This document shows, piece by piece, positions 11,670 to 26,600 of a stretch of 64,000 nt of DNA. How positions within the stretch are numbered: position 1 is the first letter of the stretch; the number at the start of each line of letters is the position of its first letter. Under the pieces are notes generated by a model that did no database searches, was not told the origin of the DNA, and saw only the letters and a list, made by a program, of their open reading frames with translations. Source of the DNA: Siderastrea radians (lineage: Eukaryota; Cnidaria; Anthozoa; Scleractinia; Rhizangiidae); contig OZ024892.1 in the NCBI GenBank assembly GCA_964017195.1, forward strand, positions 17,706,704 to 17,770,703, written 5' to 3'. The position numbers and the translations under genes are program-made.

Positions 11670-14600
11670 TTAATCCACATTCCAGCGGCGTTTGTCTTGA
11701 TCCAAGTCCACTGGGGTATACCAATCTGGTAGTTCATTTGAAGGGTTCAAGCGATAGCTGAAGGAAAACATGAAACAAATGTGCCATGAAACATGTAATT
11801 AAAATTTTGGCTTGCTGAGATAGAAATTGTAAAAACAAACAAGAGTGGATAGTAAGAGGGAGAAATGCTGGTTGCCTCAATTAATTCTGCATACTTGTAA
11901 GTACTCCTGTGTTGGTAACTCTAGTTTTCCAGTTTGAATTTCAGAAAGGGCTCTTTTTGGTTTTATAACAATCATATTCTTTAGAACTGGGGACAATTTA
12001 ATAAACCTCTTACACTTGTAATTTACAAGTTGCAAGTAACTTGTAAACATTGGGTACTTCTTGTAAAACGCACATTTTTGAAACAAAATATGTCGTCCTC
12101 TGGCAAAGAAGAACTCGACGAGCTGTTGAGGCTTTTAATATATGGTAACCAAGGAATTTCGAGTGATGTAACGATTCTGCTGTCATAAAGGTATTCGGTG
12201 TGCGAGGGACATGATGTAACGAGTCCGTCTTTATCACATGGGGAAATATTTATTTGCTTTAGGCAAAGTTGAATGTATTACCAAAAATTGACTGGAACTT
12301 AGTTGCGCACGTGTTGTATGTAAGTTACGCTACCTAAACTAAATCAAATGCTGCGACTGCCAGGCCACTTATATTGGTGAGACCGGCAGAAATCTGAACG
12401 TCCGACTGACTGGACACAAATGAGCGACTAGAAATGGTGATATCAACAATCACATTGCTGAGCACCATTTAAAAACAAACCACAGAATCGACTGGGACTC
12501 TGCTGAATGCATTACCTACAGTACGGACTACTATCAGTGAATCACCCTGGAAAGCTGGTTTACTAACATAGAACAAACACCACTGAACCGTTGCCAACAG
12601 CTACCTGCACCTTACAAATGACTGATTGCCGACAATAACAAGACAGATAAACAATAGACAAACCAACTTATTTGACTAACAATAGACCAACAGACATTTG
12701 ACTAACAAAAGACGGATCAAAACGCACCAATCACATTTAACAGTCTTCACAGCCAATAGCATCACGGCTTAACTGACAGACGACCAATAACATCACGAGA
12801 TCGTCGACCAATCAGGACAATGACCAGAGACTTATAACATCTACTGACGATTCACAGTTCACTTGACTCTGATGAAGACTTCCGCTCAGGTTGTCGAAAC
12901 GTCGGTCAATGTCACCTCAAACAGTCCTTCTCAGGACTACACTCACCCGGACGATCACAATTTCTACACTGTTAACAGCAATTTATCTGTGTCATATACG
13001 TAATGAGCATAGACATACCAGTGGCAATACCTTTGTTGTGCATGCGTTGTATGTAAGACAGGAACCGCTTCTTAAACTACCACCAAAAGGCTAACAGTGG
13101 TTTGTCTGTGTGTAATAAGTATGGAACGTTGGCATAGTAGAAGTAAGGTTGTTGGTACGATGTGACATGCTTCAGTTGTGTTTACCTTGCATGACGAAAT
13201 CATGACATCATAACCAGAACCGGTAGTTTGAGGTAATTATCAGGAGAAAACCGGAAATTTGTGGAGACTGTGTTGGCCGAGACAAAACCAAATGACTAAG
13301 GCAAATGAGGGAGAACAAAAAAACCAGCCCAATTTATAAACCAGTCGTTATAGTGACAGCTGGTTAATTATCTTGGATAGAAAATATTTTGAATATCAAG
13401 AAATGAAACCCAGTAACAAAACTTGCCTGTGCTATCTTCCCAGAGTTCCATTGTGTTGCATTGTCCATCGTTTACACATTTCACTTGACAACTTGTTCTT
13501 AAACAGGGGTCAATTTAATAAAGAAACTACACTTGTAGTTTTTACACATGTAATTTAAACGTGTAAAGTCCAACTTGTGAATAGAAGAATTTAATAAAAC
13601 CATTTTTTACTCTGGAACTCACACGTCATAAGCACAAGACAGATACAAGAGTAAATTACAATTGTAGCATTGCAATTGTAAACTCTGCTGGAATGCACTT
13701 GTAGGTTAAAGTGTACAATCCAATCTTTCTGTTTTAATCTATACTAATGTAAGCTCTAATCGGAAGTTTATTAATTCCAAAAGATGAGCGAAAGTGTCCA
13801 CAGAGAGACAAAACTTCTCCAAAAATTCCCTTGGATTTTCCATGTCTAACAGCCACCTTTCCTCAAAATTCCTAGGTTGCCGTATATTAGATGCCTCAAC
13901 AGTTCGTCGAGTTCTTCTTTGGCTAGAAAAAGACAAAATTATTTTGTCACAAAATGACGCTTTTTACAAGACATACCCAATGTTTACAAGTCACTGGCCA
14001 CTTAAAATTTGCACTTGTGATTTACCAGCTGGACTCCTGTAAAAATACAAAATATTAATCAGACTGGTGTAAAAGTTTTATTAAATTGGATGTCTACCAT
14101 ATTTTACAAGTGTAGAGCTACACCTGTAACTCATGGTCAGGTTGGAGGCTTGTAAAATGGACTTGTAATGATGTTTATTGAACTTGTTTTTGTTTGCGCT
14201 GGTAAAAACAAGGATCCAGCTTGTAAATTACAAGCGTAAAAGTTTTATTAAATTGACTCCAGGTGTTATTACTATATTCACACCACGTCCATCATTCATC
14301 AAAGGCTGCAGATAGGTAACCAAAAGCTTATTTTAAAATTTATTTCAACCATGAAATGTTTTTTTTTTTTTTATATTTTAATCATCCCAGGCATTTTGGC
14401 ACATTTCCCTAACAGTTCTAGTGAGCTGGAAAAATACTTTACTTTACTATAATATTTACTGCAGCCCTTGGATGGTGGAGTCCATCACTTATCAGACTGC
14501 ATCAACCAAGCAATTTCAGATTAATGAATGATTAAGCTACTCAACATACTCGAAGGTTTGATCACTATTTCATGCAAAATCAAGTCAAGTCAAGGAGGAC

Positions 14601-17600
14601 AGGGCTAGTTATAGAGAAGAAGTGCTTTAAAGTGATCATAAACAAATGAAGCATGGGAAATCTTGTTGACCATTTTGTAATTTGACAATTTTACAACCCC
14701 AATTTATCATTATGGCTAACAAGTCAGACAAGTCTTCCAGCATGCTGATTGGTAAAGAACCCCTTATTTAATAATAGATTGTTTTCACATGACGTCACGG
14801 TGGCCATATTGGTGTACCAAAACAATGAAATGGCACCCATGTTGGTGTACCAAGAAAACCCTGTGGTGGGGATTGAAAACCAAGAAATTTGCATAGCTGC
14901 TGACCACGAGAGTAAAAATGATCTATAGTTATCCAGTATTATTCAAAATCAACCTTACTTGACAAAGAGCTCTTCATTATGTATGTGTTCTGTGGCCACA
15001 AAAACAATAGTCCTCATAACTGCTGCTGTTTTGTGAAGGATTCCTGGCACACGGAAGTACCTAGAATAAACAAGTCACTATAGAACAAGCCTGACTCTAG
15101 TACAAATACATGCATGCACTTGCAGAAAGCATGGAAATTTACAAAACATTTTTTAAGCCTGTCCTGTCCCCCGAGGGAGAGGGATGGGTTTTAGATTAAA
15201 TGTTATCTGTGTCTGCAATCAACACAACAGGAATACAGAGGAACACACAGGATGGTCTAAACTTATTTTCATGTTGCCCAGTTTCCTGAAGATGTTCGGA
15301 ACATTTCTCTGAGCATCACCAAAGATGTTTAAAGATTTCTGATGATTGCCACAATGTGTTTGGACTTAGTTTGGAGAACTCAAATACAGCATGTGGGATC
15401 TTTTCTAGAACTATGTTTGCTTGTAATTGAATCAAATTTCCATGTTGTTTGGGTAATCATGCCCAATAATTCTTGAGTCACTCAGAAATTGTAACATTGT
15501 CACCTAGTAGCACTCCAAATAAGTTTGTACCTTGGCAATGATGGCAGCGATGGGTACATTTCAGCTTGTAAGCAAAGTTTGATATCAACATTTTATGGGG
15601 GGAGACCATGCCTGCAGTGTAAGGTTTTGTGAAAGTGCCCCAAGATTAATGACCTTGATTGCAGTTATCCACACCTGTGAGTCACTGGTGAGAGAAACTG
15701 GCCTGAATGCAAGATCAATGTTTTCAATCTGCAGCCATAAGACTCACACATAATTCATCAGAGCTGCAGGTATTAGCCTGTGTGTAGTTGTCTCCTCTTT
15801 TCTTTACTTTACGCGAAGGAAAGAGGAGCTAGACGTATACACACAGGCTAGCAGGTATAAGCATGATATGTTCTTAGACAGTGTTTGCTTGCTGATAATT
15901 TGATGTCTACAGTCTCTGCTCACCTGTTTGGAATAAGATGTATCAAATCAGATGGAAAGCTTTCCATAACATCATAATTAAAAGGCATTACGTTTGGTTT
16001 ACTGCCTAAAAAAGAGTTGGAAAATAAAATAATCATAACTCAAAGCATAATGATGACACCAACGTCTCGGGTTCATGGAGTCATAATAATATAAGGGTTC
16101 AAATGAGGCCTACCGGTAACACTACAGTAACTGTAAAAAATTAAAGTCTGAAATCCAAGTTTTTGCCAATCAATGGCATCATCAGGGATAAGAAAAATAT
16201 GTTAGGCATCATTTGAACCCTTATATTATTATTTCGAAAATGCTACTGAAGGACAATATTCAAAGTTCATAGAGTTACTTGGGTATGATGCCAATCGTTA
16301 TTTATTTCTCCAATATAAGGTACGTATAATTGCACAGATAAATTGACCTGTGCCAAACCAAAAAATGATATGTAACAACAATTATAATTGTCCGTTAGAT
16401 TAATTATGAGGTGATAAATAACAGGCCACAAGGTGTGTAGAGCTGAGTTAGTTATAATCACCTCGTATCCAACAAGCACAAGTGGATTACTCAACAATTT
16501 CCTTATCAGGAGAAAAGCCAGCGGTCATGTTAAAATGCAGACTGCAGACTGCAGACCGTGCAGACGTGTGCAGACTACGCAGACTATGCAGACTGGTAGT
16601 TTTTTAAAGTAAACTTTGATTTGTTGTACTTTTTAGAACTTTTCACTTTTGGTCGTGTTAAGATGCCATGGCCAGCAGCTTGGCACCGGGTTCTCAAAAA
16701 AGTATACAGCTATTTCAATTAAGGTTGTCGGATCATTTCAAGCTTACGCGACAAGACTGAAGGGTAGCGTGGGTAGTTGCAAATATGTCTTAGTTTCACA
16801 GTTGGCAGCAGTTGGTCAGGAACTTCAGATTTCTTAGTGCAAGTAATAAATGGGCACCATCCGATTATTGTCAGCAGCAATCCTGATTCGGCTTTTCATT
16901 TTCAATTGTTAGTACTTGTTATGATGTGCGAAAATTCATGTTTCACTTTTTTCATGATGCTGTTTTTCCTACTTCAAATTTACATACCAATGCATGTGCT
17001 CCACATGTACCCACATAATTTAAATTTGCCATTTTAACCAAGAAGGCAAAAAGATCAGTGAGATTGAAAATTACTTTTTAAACGAGAACTCTATCTGAAA
17101 ATAATTGTTTCAGATTTTTTTTTTAATTTTTATACTATAAAAGCTCTTCCATATGCTTTGCTATTGCACGGCAAGAAAGGTACTGCTGATTTTGGTGAAC
17201 TTAGGCATAGAAATCCCATATTACTCTGCGGTCTTGTTGCATTACACTTGAGCTTTCATAGGACAACATTAATTGAAATAGCTGTATGCCCCGCAGGTAG
17301 GGAGGAGCATTGCGTGACGACCTTAACAACGACTGCATAGAAGACTACGCTGTAAGAAATTCTAGAACAATTTTGACGTAAAGACAATTCACACTTCTGG
17401 GAGTATTTCATATTTTTAGCCAGGCGATTTAAAAGTGCAATTTGGTTTTGCAGTTTATGAAGTTTCCGAGCTTAAGAATGTTACTGTGTGGCGCATCTTA
17501 CCTTAGCCAAAGTTTGCCAATCGACTGAGTGCAAGGCTCCTTGTCACGCAAACCCTACAGTTCCATTTCCCATGGCTCTGGTGGAACTGAAGTTCTCTCT

Positions 17601-20600
17601 TTTTTTTCTCCCGCAAACTTAACAGATCACCACTTTGCTTATTATTTGGCGTTAGAGAAGAGCAAAGGAGCCTCGCAAAGGAAGATGAACCATTCACTGC
17701 CTTTCCGAATGTTATGAAATTTTTAATTTCCAGTATTGGATGTTGCCACGAAACTTGCATTTCCCCAATAAATCCATTCGCTATTTCGCCATTGTGGCTC
17801 CTTGGCATTTATATCGGAAAAAATCTATTCACCAATAAAAATCGATTCGCATTCGCTGAAATCTTTTCTCAGTAATTTGAATGTAAGTTTACTTAGGAGA
17901 TAGCGATTGAGCAATTTCGAATGGAATTGAAACGATGCAATTGAAATGTTTACACAATGTTGACAACAACTTGATTATTTTTGTCTGCTTTGTGGTAGCG
18001 ACACCATGCGACAAAACAAACCAGAGTTAGCGTTCTTTTCTGTCCAAAATTGCAAATCCATATCCCTTCAGTCAGTGAGAATGGAGGAAACGCTACATGT
18101 AAATTTGAGGAAACCGTTGCGAGAAATTGCGCGTCTTCATCACATTGGGCCACGGCAAGCTAGCAGACCCTAGAAATTCTTCTATAATTTCTGACCGTTA
18201 TAAACACCAATTTTAGCAAACCAAGGTAAAAGAAACTGAAAAATAATCCTAGGTAAATAAAAAAAATTCCCAGTCTGCACAGTCTGCGTGGTCTGCACAG
18301 TCTGCATGGTCTGCAATCTACACAGTCCGCAGTCTGCAGTCTGCGTTTTAACATGACCGGAAAAGCAGGGTTATTTTATTAGTCTTTATTTGCTGATTAC
18401 CTGTGCACTGTGAACCAGTCAGAAAGCTAGAAGTTAAATAACCAGACTGAGAATTTAATACTTAATACTCTGATAATCAGTTAAGCTGAGTTCAGAGTAG
18501 ATCCCAAGTGTGATTGAGGTAATCACAATTATTACAATTACTATTAGTTATATCAGGCTAGATGTCCACGCTTTGTTATTTAATTATTTTCAATCTGTGC
18601 CAAGTTTATGTATTTATAATATATTTGTTAGTAAACAGAATATAATCGAGTGGCAACTTAAAAGGTAGTTCAAAGTCAATAACAGCAATTTTCTTTTTCA
18701 CTTTGAGTGTCTTCTGAGACCCAAATTTAATTTCTACTATTTGTTGAACTATCCAGAGACAGCAAAACATATTAATTGTTTACTGTTTAACATCCACGCA
18801 AGCTACTCCTGAAGGTTGAGGGCTAAATTGTCAATTCCCCATTGTTCTGTAATAACAAAAGGCAAGCATGCCAAATGTCACTGTAAATGACTGTCAAAAA
18901 ATCTTCCAGTTGCCATTTCTGGTCAGGATTAATATCATTTGCTTCCATTAATTGGCAATTTCTTTTTCAAGCAGCATTCAGTTATTCTTGTAGACTTTAA
19001 GCAGCCCCTCCTTCCACTCAGCGATGTACGTCATGCCAGTAAGGCTCGTCCAATAGAGTTCCTTCAACTCCTATTAAATTGTTTGTTATTTTGTATTGCC
19101 AACGGTGTGAGAGCTATTATAGCACAAGATAGCACAACTGTGTATTTCTGTGTATTATGTTCACTACTCTGCACATGAGTGCTACTGTTTTGTTTCAGTG
19201 TAATCATATGGTAATTTTTAAAACAATTTTTAGACGAAGAGTTGTTGTGAATAACCTGTCAGAGATTCCAATTTATCCAGAGGGAGAAAGCTGTTGACTT
19301 TGCTCGGCTCATTTGTTGAAGATTCCAGCTGCACGTTTGTTAAGTGAGAAACACAAAATAATTTTGGGAGGGTTTTTATACAATTGACTGAACTGTTGTA
19401 AACGGGTTTATCTAGTTTTGCAGTGTTTTTTAATTTTTGCAGTACGATTTTTCACGATTATTTATCGGCAAATGCGTACTTTGTCACTAATAATCGTGAA
19501 AAGCAGTACTTTGTAGTTATTAATCGCGAAACACGTCAATTGCGATTAATAATCGTGCATCTTACAGTTAATAATCGTAAAATTCACGATTATAATTAAC
19601 TACGTGTGACAGATTCTACAGTTAATAATCGTACATTGCGCGATTATTAATCGCAAGTGACGGTCAATGGAGTTATTAATCGCAAGTTGCTGGCCTTGGG
19701 CGAAAAGACAATTGCAAAACAAATTTGGCTTGATTGGCCGCCATTGCAAAATAAAATTCAAATCCAAACAGAACTCTTCATGGGGCTTGTTGAAAAAAAA
19801 ACAACGAAAGTTAATTCTTGAAGTGACAAAGTGTCCTTTTGAAATTTCGTTTTACTTCGGTAAGTCGTTTAAGAATGATATTTTTCTTTTTCTTTCTGCC
19901 TTCGACGAAGCACGACGCGAGCGAGATCGACAAAGTTATGAACGTTGACAACTTTCAAACGAAACGGAGCTCTTCCAAGTCCTCTGATACAGGAAAGGAA
20001 ATAACTAAACCGTGATCCGATAGTTAAATCATCTCACTCGAAAATTTCTTCCATATGACCTTTTTTCATGCGAACAATCAACCATTTCAACAAACAAAAA
20101 CCATGTGTTGTGAGATTCTAGTTTTACACCTGGATTACATGGTTACATCTGTCAACAATGTCTGCATGTACATGCAATCTATAAACATAGGCCCGCAATG
20201 CGTGCAGAACCGACGAAGTGTTGGTTCGTCTCGAAAAGAAAGCAAGCGAGCCGTGCGTGACTGCAGCTTCAATAACATTCAAGCATCTGTAACAGCAAGT
20301 TGCAGTAACAGTGTGTAACTGTAACTAACACTTAAATTTGACCAACTGAAAAGGTGACCAATACCCTGGAAAGGAGGTCAACTGAATTATTCACCCTCTC
20401 CTCACCAAACATAGCTCCACAGACTACATCCATGACCACATGCATTCTTCACTCAAAATCATTTTTCGCTGTCTTTTGGTCGGTCTTCCTCAAAACCTGG
20501 AACAAAAATTCTCAAAACAGACGCATTTCAAAAAAATGGGCGACAAATTTCCCAATATAAAAGTAACCACATCTTCACGATTGATCAGTATGGGCACTGT

Positions 20601-23600
20601 AACAGCCCAAAAGAATTGAACTTTTCCCCATACCTCGGAACCACGCTTTGTGCACAGTTTCCTTTAATCATGCCAAGGGGTCCTTAAGCCAAATTGTGAA
20701 TGTAAATACGAAATAAATCATTGCTATGCTCTATCGTACAGGTTACAAGAAAGCGCATTATAGGCATTTACCAGTCGTTTTGACCCACTCCACCCTCGAC
20801 AAATGTTTTTACTTGGTTCAACGTCCTAACTGGAGTAACGAAAATTGTGACAGTATTTTGCCCTTTGCATTACCGAATGACGTTATGTTTAAAATCTGAT
20901 TACTCAGCTCATCTGTCTTATCGCTTTGAATATTTAATTTTGTTGAATTAAACTAAAAAATAAATGCTGATATACATTTGTCCACAACTGAACATGCTTT
21001 TACCAAGAGTTGTGAGCAATGTATTTATATACTGTTGTGAATAGGGCACTATAAAAACATGATTATCGATAAATACAATCACATCGTCAGAATCTCAATG
21101 TGCTAACCGGTGTGACGAAAATTGTGACAGTATTTTGTCTTTTGCATTACCGAATGATGTAATGTTTAAAATCGGATGACTCAGCTCATCTGTCTTATCG
21201 CTTTGAATATTTTGTTGAATTAAAATTAAAATTTAAAGATAAATTTTGTCCACAACTGAACATGCCGTTATCAAGAGTTGTAAGCNNNNNNNNNNNNNNN
21301 NNNNNNNNNNNNNNNNNNNNNNNNNNNNNNNNNNNNNNNNNNNNNNNNNNNNNNNNNNNNNNNNNNNNNNNNNNNNNNNNNNNNNNNNNNNNNNNNNNNN
21401 NNNNNNNNNNNNNNNNNNNNNNNNNNNNNNNNNNNNNNNNNNNNNNNNNNNNNNNNNNNNNNNNNNNNNNNNNNNNNNNNNNNNNGAAGCATTTATATAC
21501 TGTTGTGAATGTGGCACAGTATACAAACATGATTATATATCGATCTGGAGAAATTAGTAAAAAGCGAAGTCGTCGCTTTATCTCAAACACGTTAAAGCAT
21601 GTCTTATGACGTAATCGTTAAATCTGGTTTCCTCTTCCGCAGTCAGCAAGTCAGTGTCTCGAACTCTAAAATCGAACAAATCGGTTCAAAATCAAAAGTA
21701 AAGCAGAAAAATTAAAAAGACTAACTGGTATATCCTTCTGTGCCGCTTATAGTATACTATCCAAGAAGATCCAGCCTCGTGTCGTAATTCATTTCCCACC
21801 TGCCAGCTAGACATTTTCAAGTAATAAACATAACAATAACAACATACACCAGAATTGTCCTTTCATTAAACCTTTACTGAGAACGATTCTATCCTTACGA
21901 TGTCTCAGCAACACTTTGGTCCCACCAGCATCAACAGTGCCACTGGACTTCACCTCCTGTTATTATCAGTCCTCCTTGCTTTCTTTCACTAGTATTGCAC
22001 AGATATTTCAGTCCGGTCAAAACCAACACTGCTCGGCGGAAGTGTCCTTCTTTTCCTATGATACTTTTTATGTGGACCCTTGTCCTATCGTGCGTGCGTG
22101 AGTGTATAACTAATTGATGGGCTTAACTGCAGAATACGTCATCCCATCCCGTGGGCCATAGCGAAATACACACCTTGTGAGCCTTACACGACGTATTTTG
22201 ACCGACCAAACCAGTCGACCCTCTTGACATGACTGCTCTAACTCGACTTCGTCGGTTAAAAACTGCATTCCTCGCTGCACTCCTCACTGAGTGTTGAAAG
22301 AACTACATTAAGAAACAGCCAACCAGAATTTCGCATTACATACCTGTTGATCATTATCAGAAACTGACATAAGTACTCCTTACGAGTTTCTGTCATCATC
22401 ACATAATACATTTACATGTATGCTCATGCAGGACTTGTTTGTAGTCTCTTGTTTCCCGCTCACCACAAGAGCAGTACCATGCTAGAAGAGGTTTTTCATC
22501 TTGTTGTCCTTTGTGTTTCGTAGTCTATTCGAGGCTGTCTTTCGTGCTTAACGACGTTTCTTTCATTCCCAAGAAAAACTGAGTGAAAGAAACGTTTAGC
22601 ATGAAAGACAGCTGCAAAAAGGACAAAAAATGAAAAACCTCTGGTAGCAGGCCAGGGCACAAGAGCATCATGTTTCAGGGCTCGAGACTAACTTTTCATC
22701 TAGTAGCCAAGTGGCAAGTGAGAGGTTTGATTTCACTAGCCAAAATAAATTTTCACTAGCCAGACTTTTTTTGCATAATCTCATACTGTGTTCAATATGT
22801 CTAATTTTTAGCCGAGTTAAGTACTGTAAACATGTCTCTCTGTAATCTCAAGAGTGAAGAACTTTAATGTTGACTATTCTCTCCAACAGTTAAAGATCTT
22901 CACGTGCGGAAGACAAAGTGCTATGTGCCTTCAGAGCACATGTAGTTCACGCCTCTTTCCCATTTTGGTCAGATCATGATGAATAACTCGAACAGTTAAC
23001 CTTATATGAGCACGTCATAGTACGGAGAAATGTTGGGAAGACAAGACTGGTACATGTATACAGCACTCAACTAGTCACATACGTAGCAATTAATGGAAAA
23101 GAGTCGATAACGGAAGACTAAAGAATTGTGTGAACCTGCTAACGTGTAGACAACTGAAATATCATATGAGCGCACTAATGGACCTTTCAAGGAAACGTAT
23201 AGTGAAACGTTCTGAAGACGGCTAATTTTGTTTCAACGTAGTAATAACGGAGAAAACGTTGCCATCTGAAACAAGAATTAGTAAGGAAAAACGTTGAGAG
23301 GACAAAACAAGTATCACATGGACATCATGACATCCTTTTGCAGAATAAGTTTTAATGTTTTAATGTTCTGCTCACTCAATTTGCTTTTGGGATCCGATCA
23401 TTAGAAGCAATATTTAGTTTGGTTTCCATCCGGTGCTTTAGTGCTTTGAAATTTTCACTAGCCAAAATGGCTATAGTGAAAGCGCAAAACTTACTAGCCA
23501 AAACGGAATTTCTACTAGTCTGTGACTAGTTGGCTACCGCTAGTCTCGAGCCCTGAATTGTTTCCATGTGGAAGTGGATTTTGCACATGTTGGCATGTTT

Positions 23601-26600
23601 TTCTCCTTTGGCTTATTGGCTATCTCTGAAATGGAAGGAGAGACTGCTCGTAGTCTATTTTTCTTGATTCCTAATAATTTCTCTCTATGAGCTAACAAAA
23701 GTTTGGTTTCATAACTGAACCTGCCTTAATAAAACCAAATTATAATTGGAGCCAGGCGAGGCATTCTGATTTCATTTAACTTCGAACAAACTTTTGAAGG
23801 CTGTTTGAAGTTAAATGAAATCAGATCATGGCTTAAAAAAATGCTAACCAATTACATTTTTATGTATCATTTGGTTTTAATTTACCTTTAATAAGTTATT
23901 ATAATAGAAAATTAACACTGTGTTTTTATAGAAAATTAACACTACACTGTAAAAGGATCCAAGTTAGCGTAAATTGAAGGGGAAAGTAGTCAAGAATAGA
24001 TAAAATTAATGCGAAAGAGAAGGCAAAATTTCTAAGGAAGGGAAAAACTAACACGTGTGGGATCTCGTGTTCTTAATCAAGTCATTGATCAATCCAAGGC
24101 ATTTTGAAATACAATAAATGAGACAATTCTGGAGGTGAGATCAGTTGGAATATGCTGAACGAAGATAGCTGTTGTTTGTCATAGTATTGCATGGTTATAG
24201 CTAAAAACAGGATTCAAAATTTGGGCCACAATAATACAAATTTATACTGTGAAAAATAAATGCTCCAATGAATTAAAGTCAGAAAATAACACTCCTAGAA
24301 ATTAACACAACTTAAATTAATGTGAGTTGAAAAAAAATATGCTCATTTCATGGAGCATTGATTTCCTATAAAAAGGTAATCTTATGATAATATTGATGTC
24401 TGATACAATTTTAAAGTTGAACACACGTCAGATTAAGTGTACCTGGTGGAGGATGATTGATCATGTGTCCCAATGCAAATGGATGAGTCATTCTCCTCCC
24501 ACATGGTAACTGGAATATTAGACAACAAGAACTAATTACGCACTGTCAGTAAGCTAAGAATGTGTTATAAATAAACAAGAAGCTTTTCATACTTTTAAGG
24601 TTACTGTGAGTCTTAACTTTCAAAGGTGACAGGTGTCTTCTGAAAAATCCTTCCTATGCAATAAATTGTCAAAAACTTATCATCTAATGTAACGCTAATA
24701 TGTGTAGAAAATTATTCAACATAATCATATTTGCCACTATTTTAGACCTCTTTTGTTTTAGAAGGCATGTGAAAGCCTAATTCAAATGCAAAAATTATCT
24801 CTAGTCTTTGTTTTATAATTTACAATTGCCAAACAAACTGAATTACTGAATATGTCACTCAGTACATAATGGGCTAACAAAAGGGGTGGCAAATGGGTTT
24901 ACTAAAAATTGGGGCCTCTCAAAATTTCAGCTGAATTGTAAGCATCTTGCAGGCTCATTTTTTGAGCGATTCTTTGTGGTTGGAGTCTCAAATTTTCAAC
25001 AAAATAGTCTCGGAGCCTTGTTTTTTTCGACCTAGTCACCTCAGGATCTCGATCGTTTTGCAAAGCCGCCTAGAGTCTTGACTTTTTAGAAGGCTATAAA
25101 ATGAGTTCTGATATGTGCATTTAGGTAGCATCTTAAATAGCTGCCCAAAACTGATCTAAAAGTCTTGCAATCGAATTTTTACCCGGTATGTCCTAGAAAG
25201 TTTTGGGCTCACAGTTAGAAAACTCTGACTAGAAGCTCGGTCTCGCTTAATTTAAAAATGAAAAGGGTCTCTGGCTCCCACAGGAAAATGATCATCATCT
25301 TGTTGTCTCAAACCTAAACATTTGCCACCCCTAACAAAGTGTGTGAGGAGTTTTATTTTCCTTCACGTTTCTGAGAAAATAAATGCATTTTAAATTCAAA
25401 CAAAGGAAAAGGTTTTTGATAGATGTCAATTGCACTGGGACACTACAATAAGGCTATTCCTATGATAATATTAATAATGAAATCAGATGATCAGCAGGCT
25501 AAAATCATTTACAGTCGACTAGTCGACTCTTTAAAAATTTAATGCCCCATAATCTAGATCTTGAGGCTCTATCATCAAACTAAGAAAACTGTGAACACTC
25601 AAAATACTTGAAACCGCAGAAAATTAATCAATAATGGTTTGCATCAGTCTGAAAACCACCCTGGTTCATGTTTTGTTCTCCTCTTTATCTTGCTGGGATT
25701 TTTAAAAATTGCCATTTAGTTTCTTTGTCAGAGCCACAGTGACTGTGATGATCCACAAGAAATGAAGGTTTAGTGAATTTAAAATTTTGCTGAAAGTCGA
25801 CATGTCGGCAGTTAGCTGTTCAACATGGTTGAATAACTTGGAATCGTGTAACACCCACTTTCTGCCAATTCTTTCAAAATATAGCAAAACGCTGGCTTCA
25901 AACAAAAATTGCAATGCAAATAAAAATCTGAAAAAAAACTTACACTACATCATATAATGTAGCAACTGCCAAATCACTTGTTACTGTTCAGCTATCTGGT
26001 GTACGGTTGCAAATTTTGATAGTGTGTCAAATTCAGTTTCACATAGTACACCAGTCAGCTAAACAGTACAACAACAAACATTCCACAATTACCAGTTTCT
26101 AGCAACAAGCAAATGTAAAACCGGTCAGTGTAAAGTGTAGACTGCGGACCAGGGGTAAAATGCAGACTGAAGGTACTAAAATGCAGACTGCAGACTAAGG
26201 GTAAAATGCAGGCTAGGGGCAAAATGCAGAATGAAGACCGCAGACTGGGGGTAAAATGCAGAATGTAGACTACAGGCTGCAGACCGGGGAAAAACGACAG
26301 AAAGACAGCCGCAAATACGTCTGCGCTCATAGAAGTTCATAGAAATCTATTATAAAATCTATTTAATATGGTCAAAATGTTTGCAATTTTTTTCGTGTTC
26401 TAATAGGAATGTTTGTTTACTAATTGAGAAGTAGAACAGTTTTTCCACCAAGGATTGTCCGGAATCCGGAATACGTTGTTCATAAATTTAAAGAGTTTTG
26501 CTTCAACTTCAAGCCATAGATTGTCCAGAATTTGATCGGACTACGCAAAACAACCTGTGTAAGAGGCGAATCAGTAAGCTCGGATGGGAATAAATGTAGA

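Larger units (their letters stand above)
11758..14958 (-). other. SETD9-like intron 7
   Basis: The intron holds a Harbinger-derived piece (11985-12190), a Penelope-like remnant (12300-13090), a second Harbinger-derived TIR element (13506-14260), a T-rich tract at about 14358 and MITE debris at 14780-14880 containing GTTGGTGTACC. No host exon was recognised inside it. Confidence 0.7.
16006..24442 (-). other. SETD9-like intron 5 (8.4 kb)
   Basis: This is the largest intron. It carries a 24-bp inverted repeat (16083-16232), a foldback element (16523-18358), ATAATCG repeats (19440-19690), a local duplication with an assembly gap (20850-21540), a hairpin MITE (22484-22647), a hAT-like element (22676-23555), a small palindrome (23768-23826) and a repeat unit at 23930-24335. 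No further exon was recognised. Open frames here are short and unmatched. Confidence 0.7.

Noticed and set aside
17503..17808. 101-codon minus-strand frame inside the first foldback element
   Set aside because: Lies in transposon interior and resembles repeat sequence rather than a conserved protein.
21195..21609. Open frames running through the N block on both strands
   Set aside because: They exist only because Ns cannot form stop codons.
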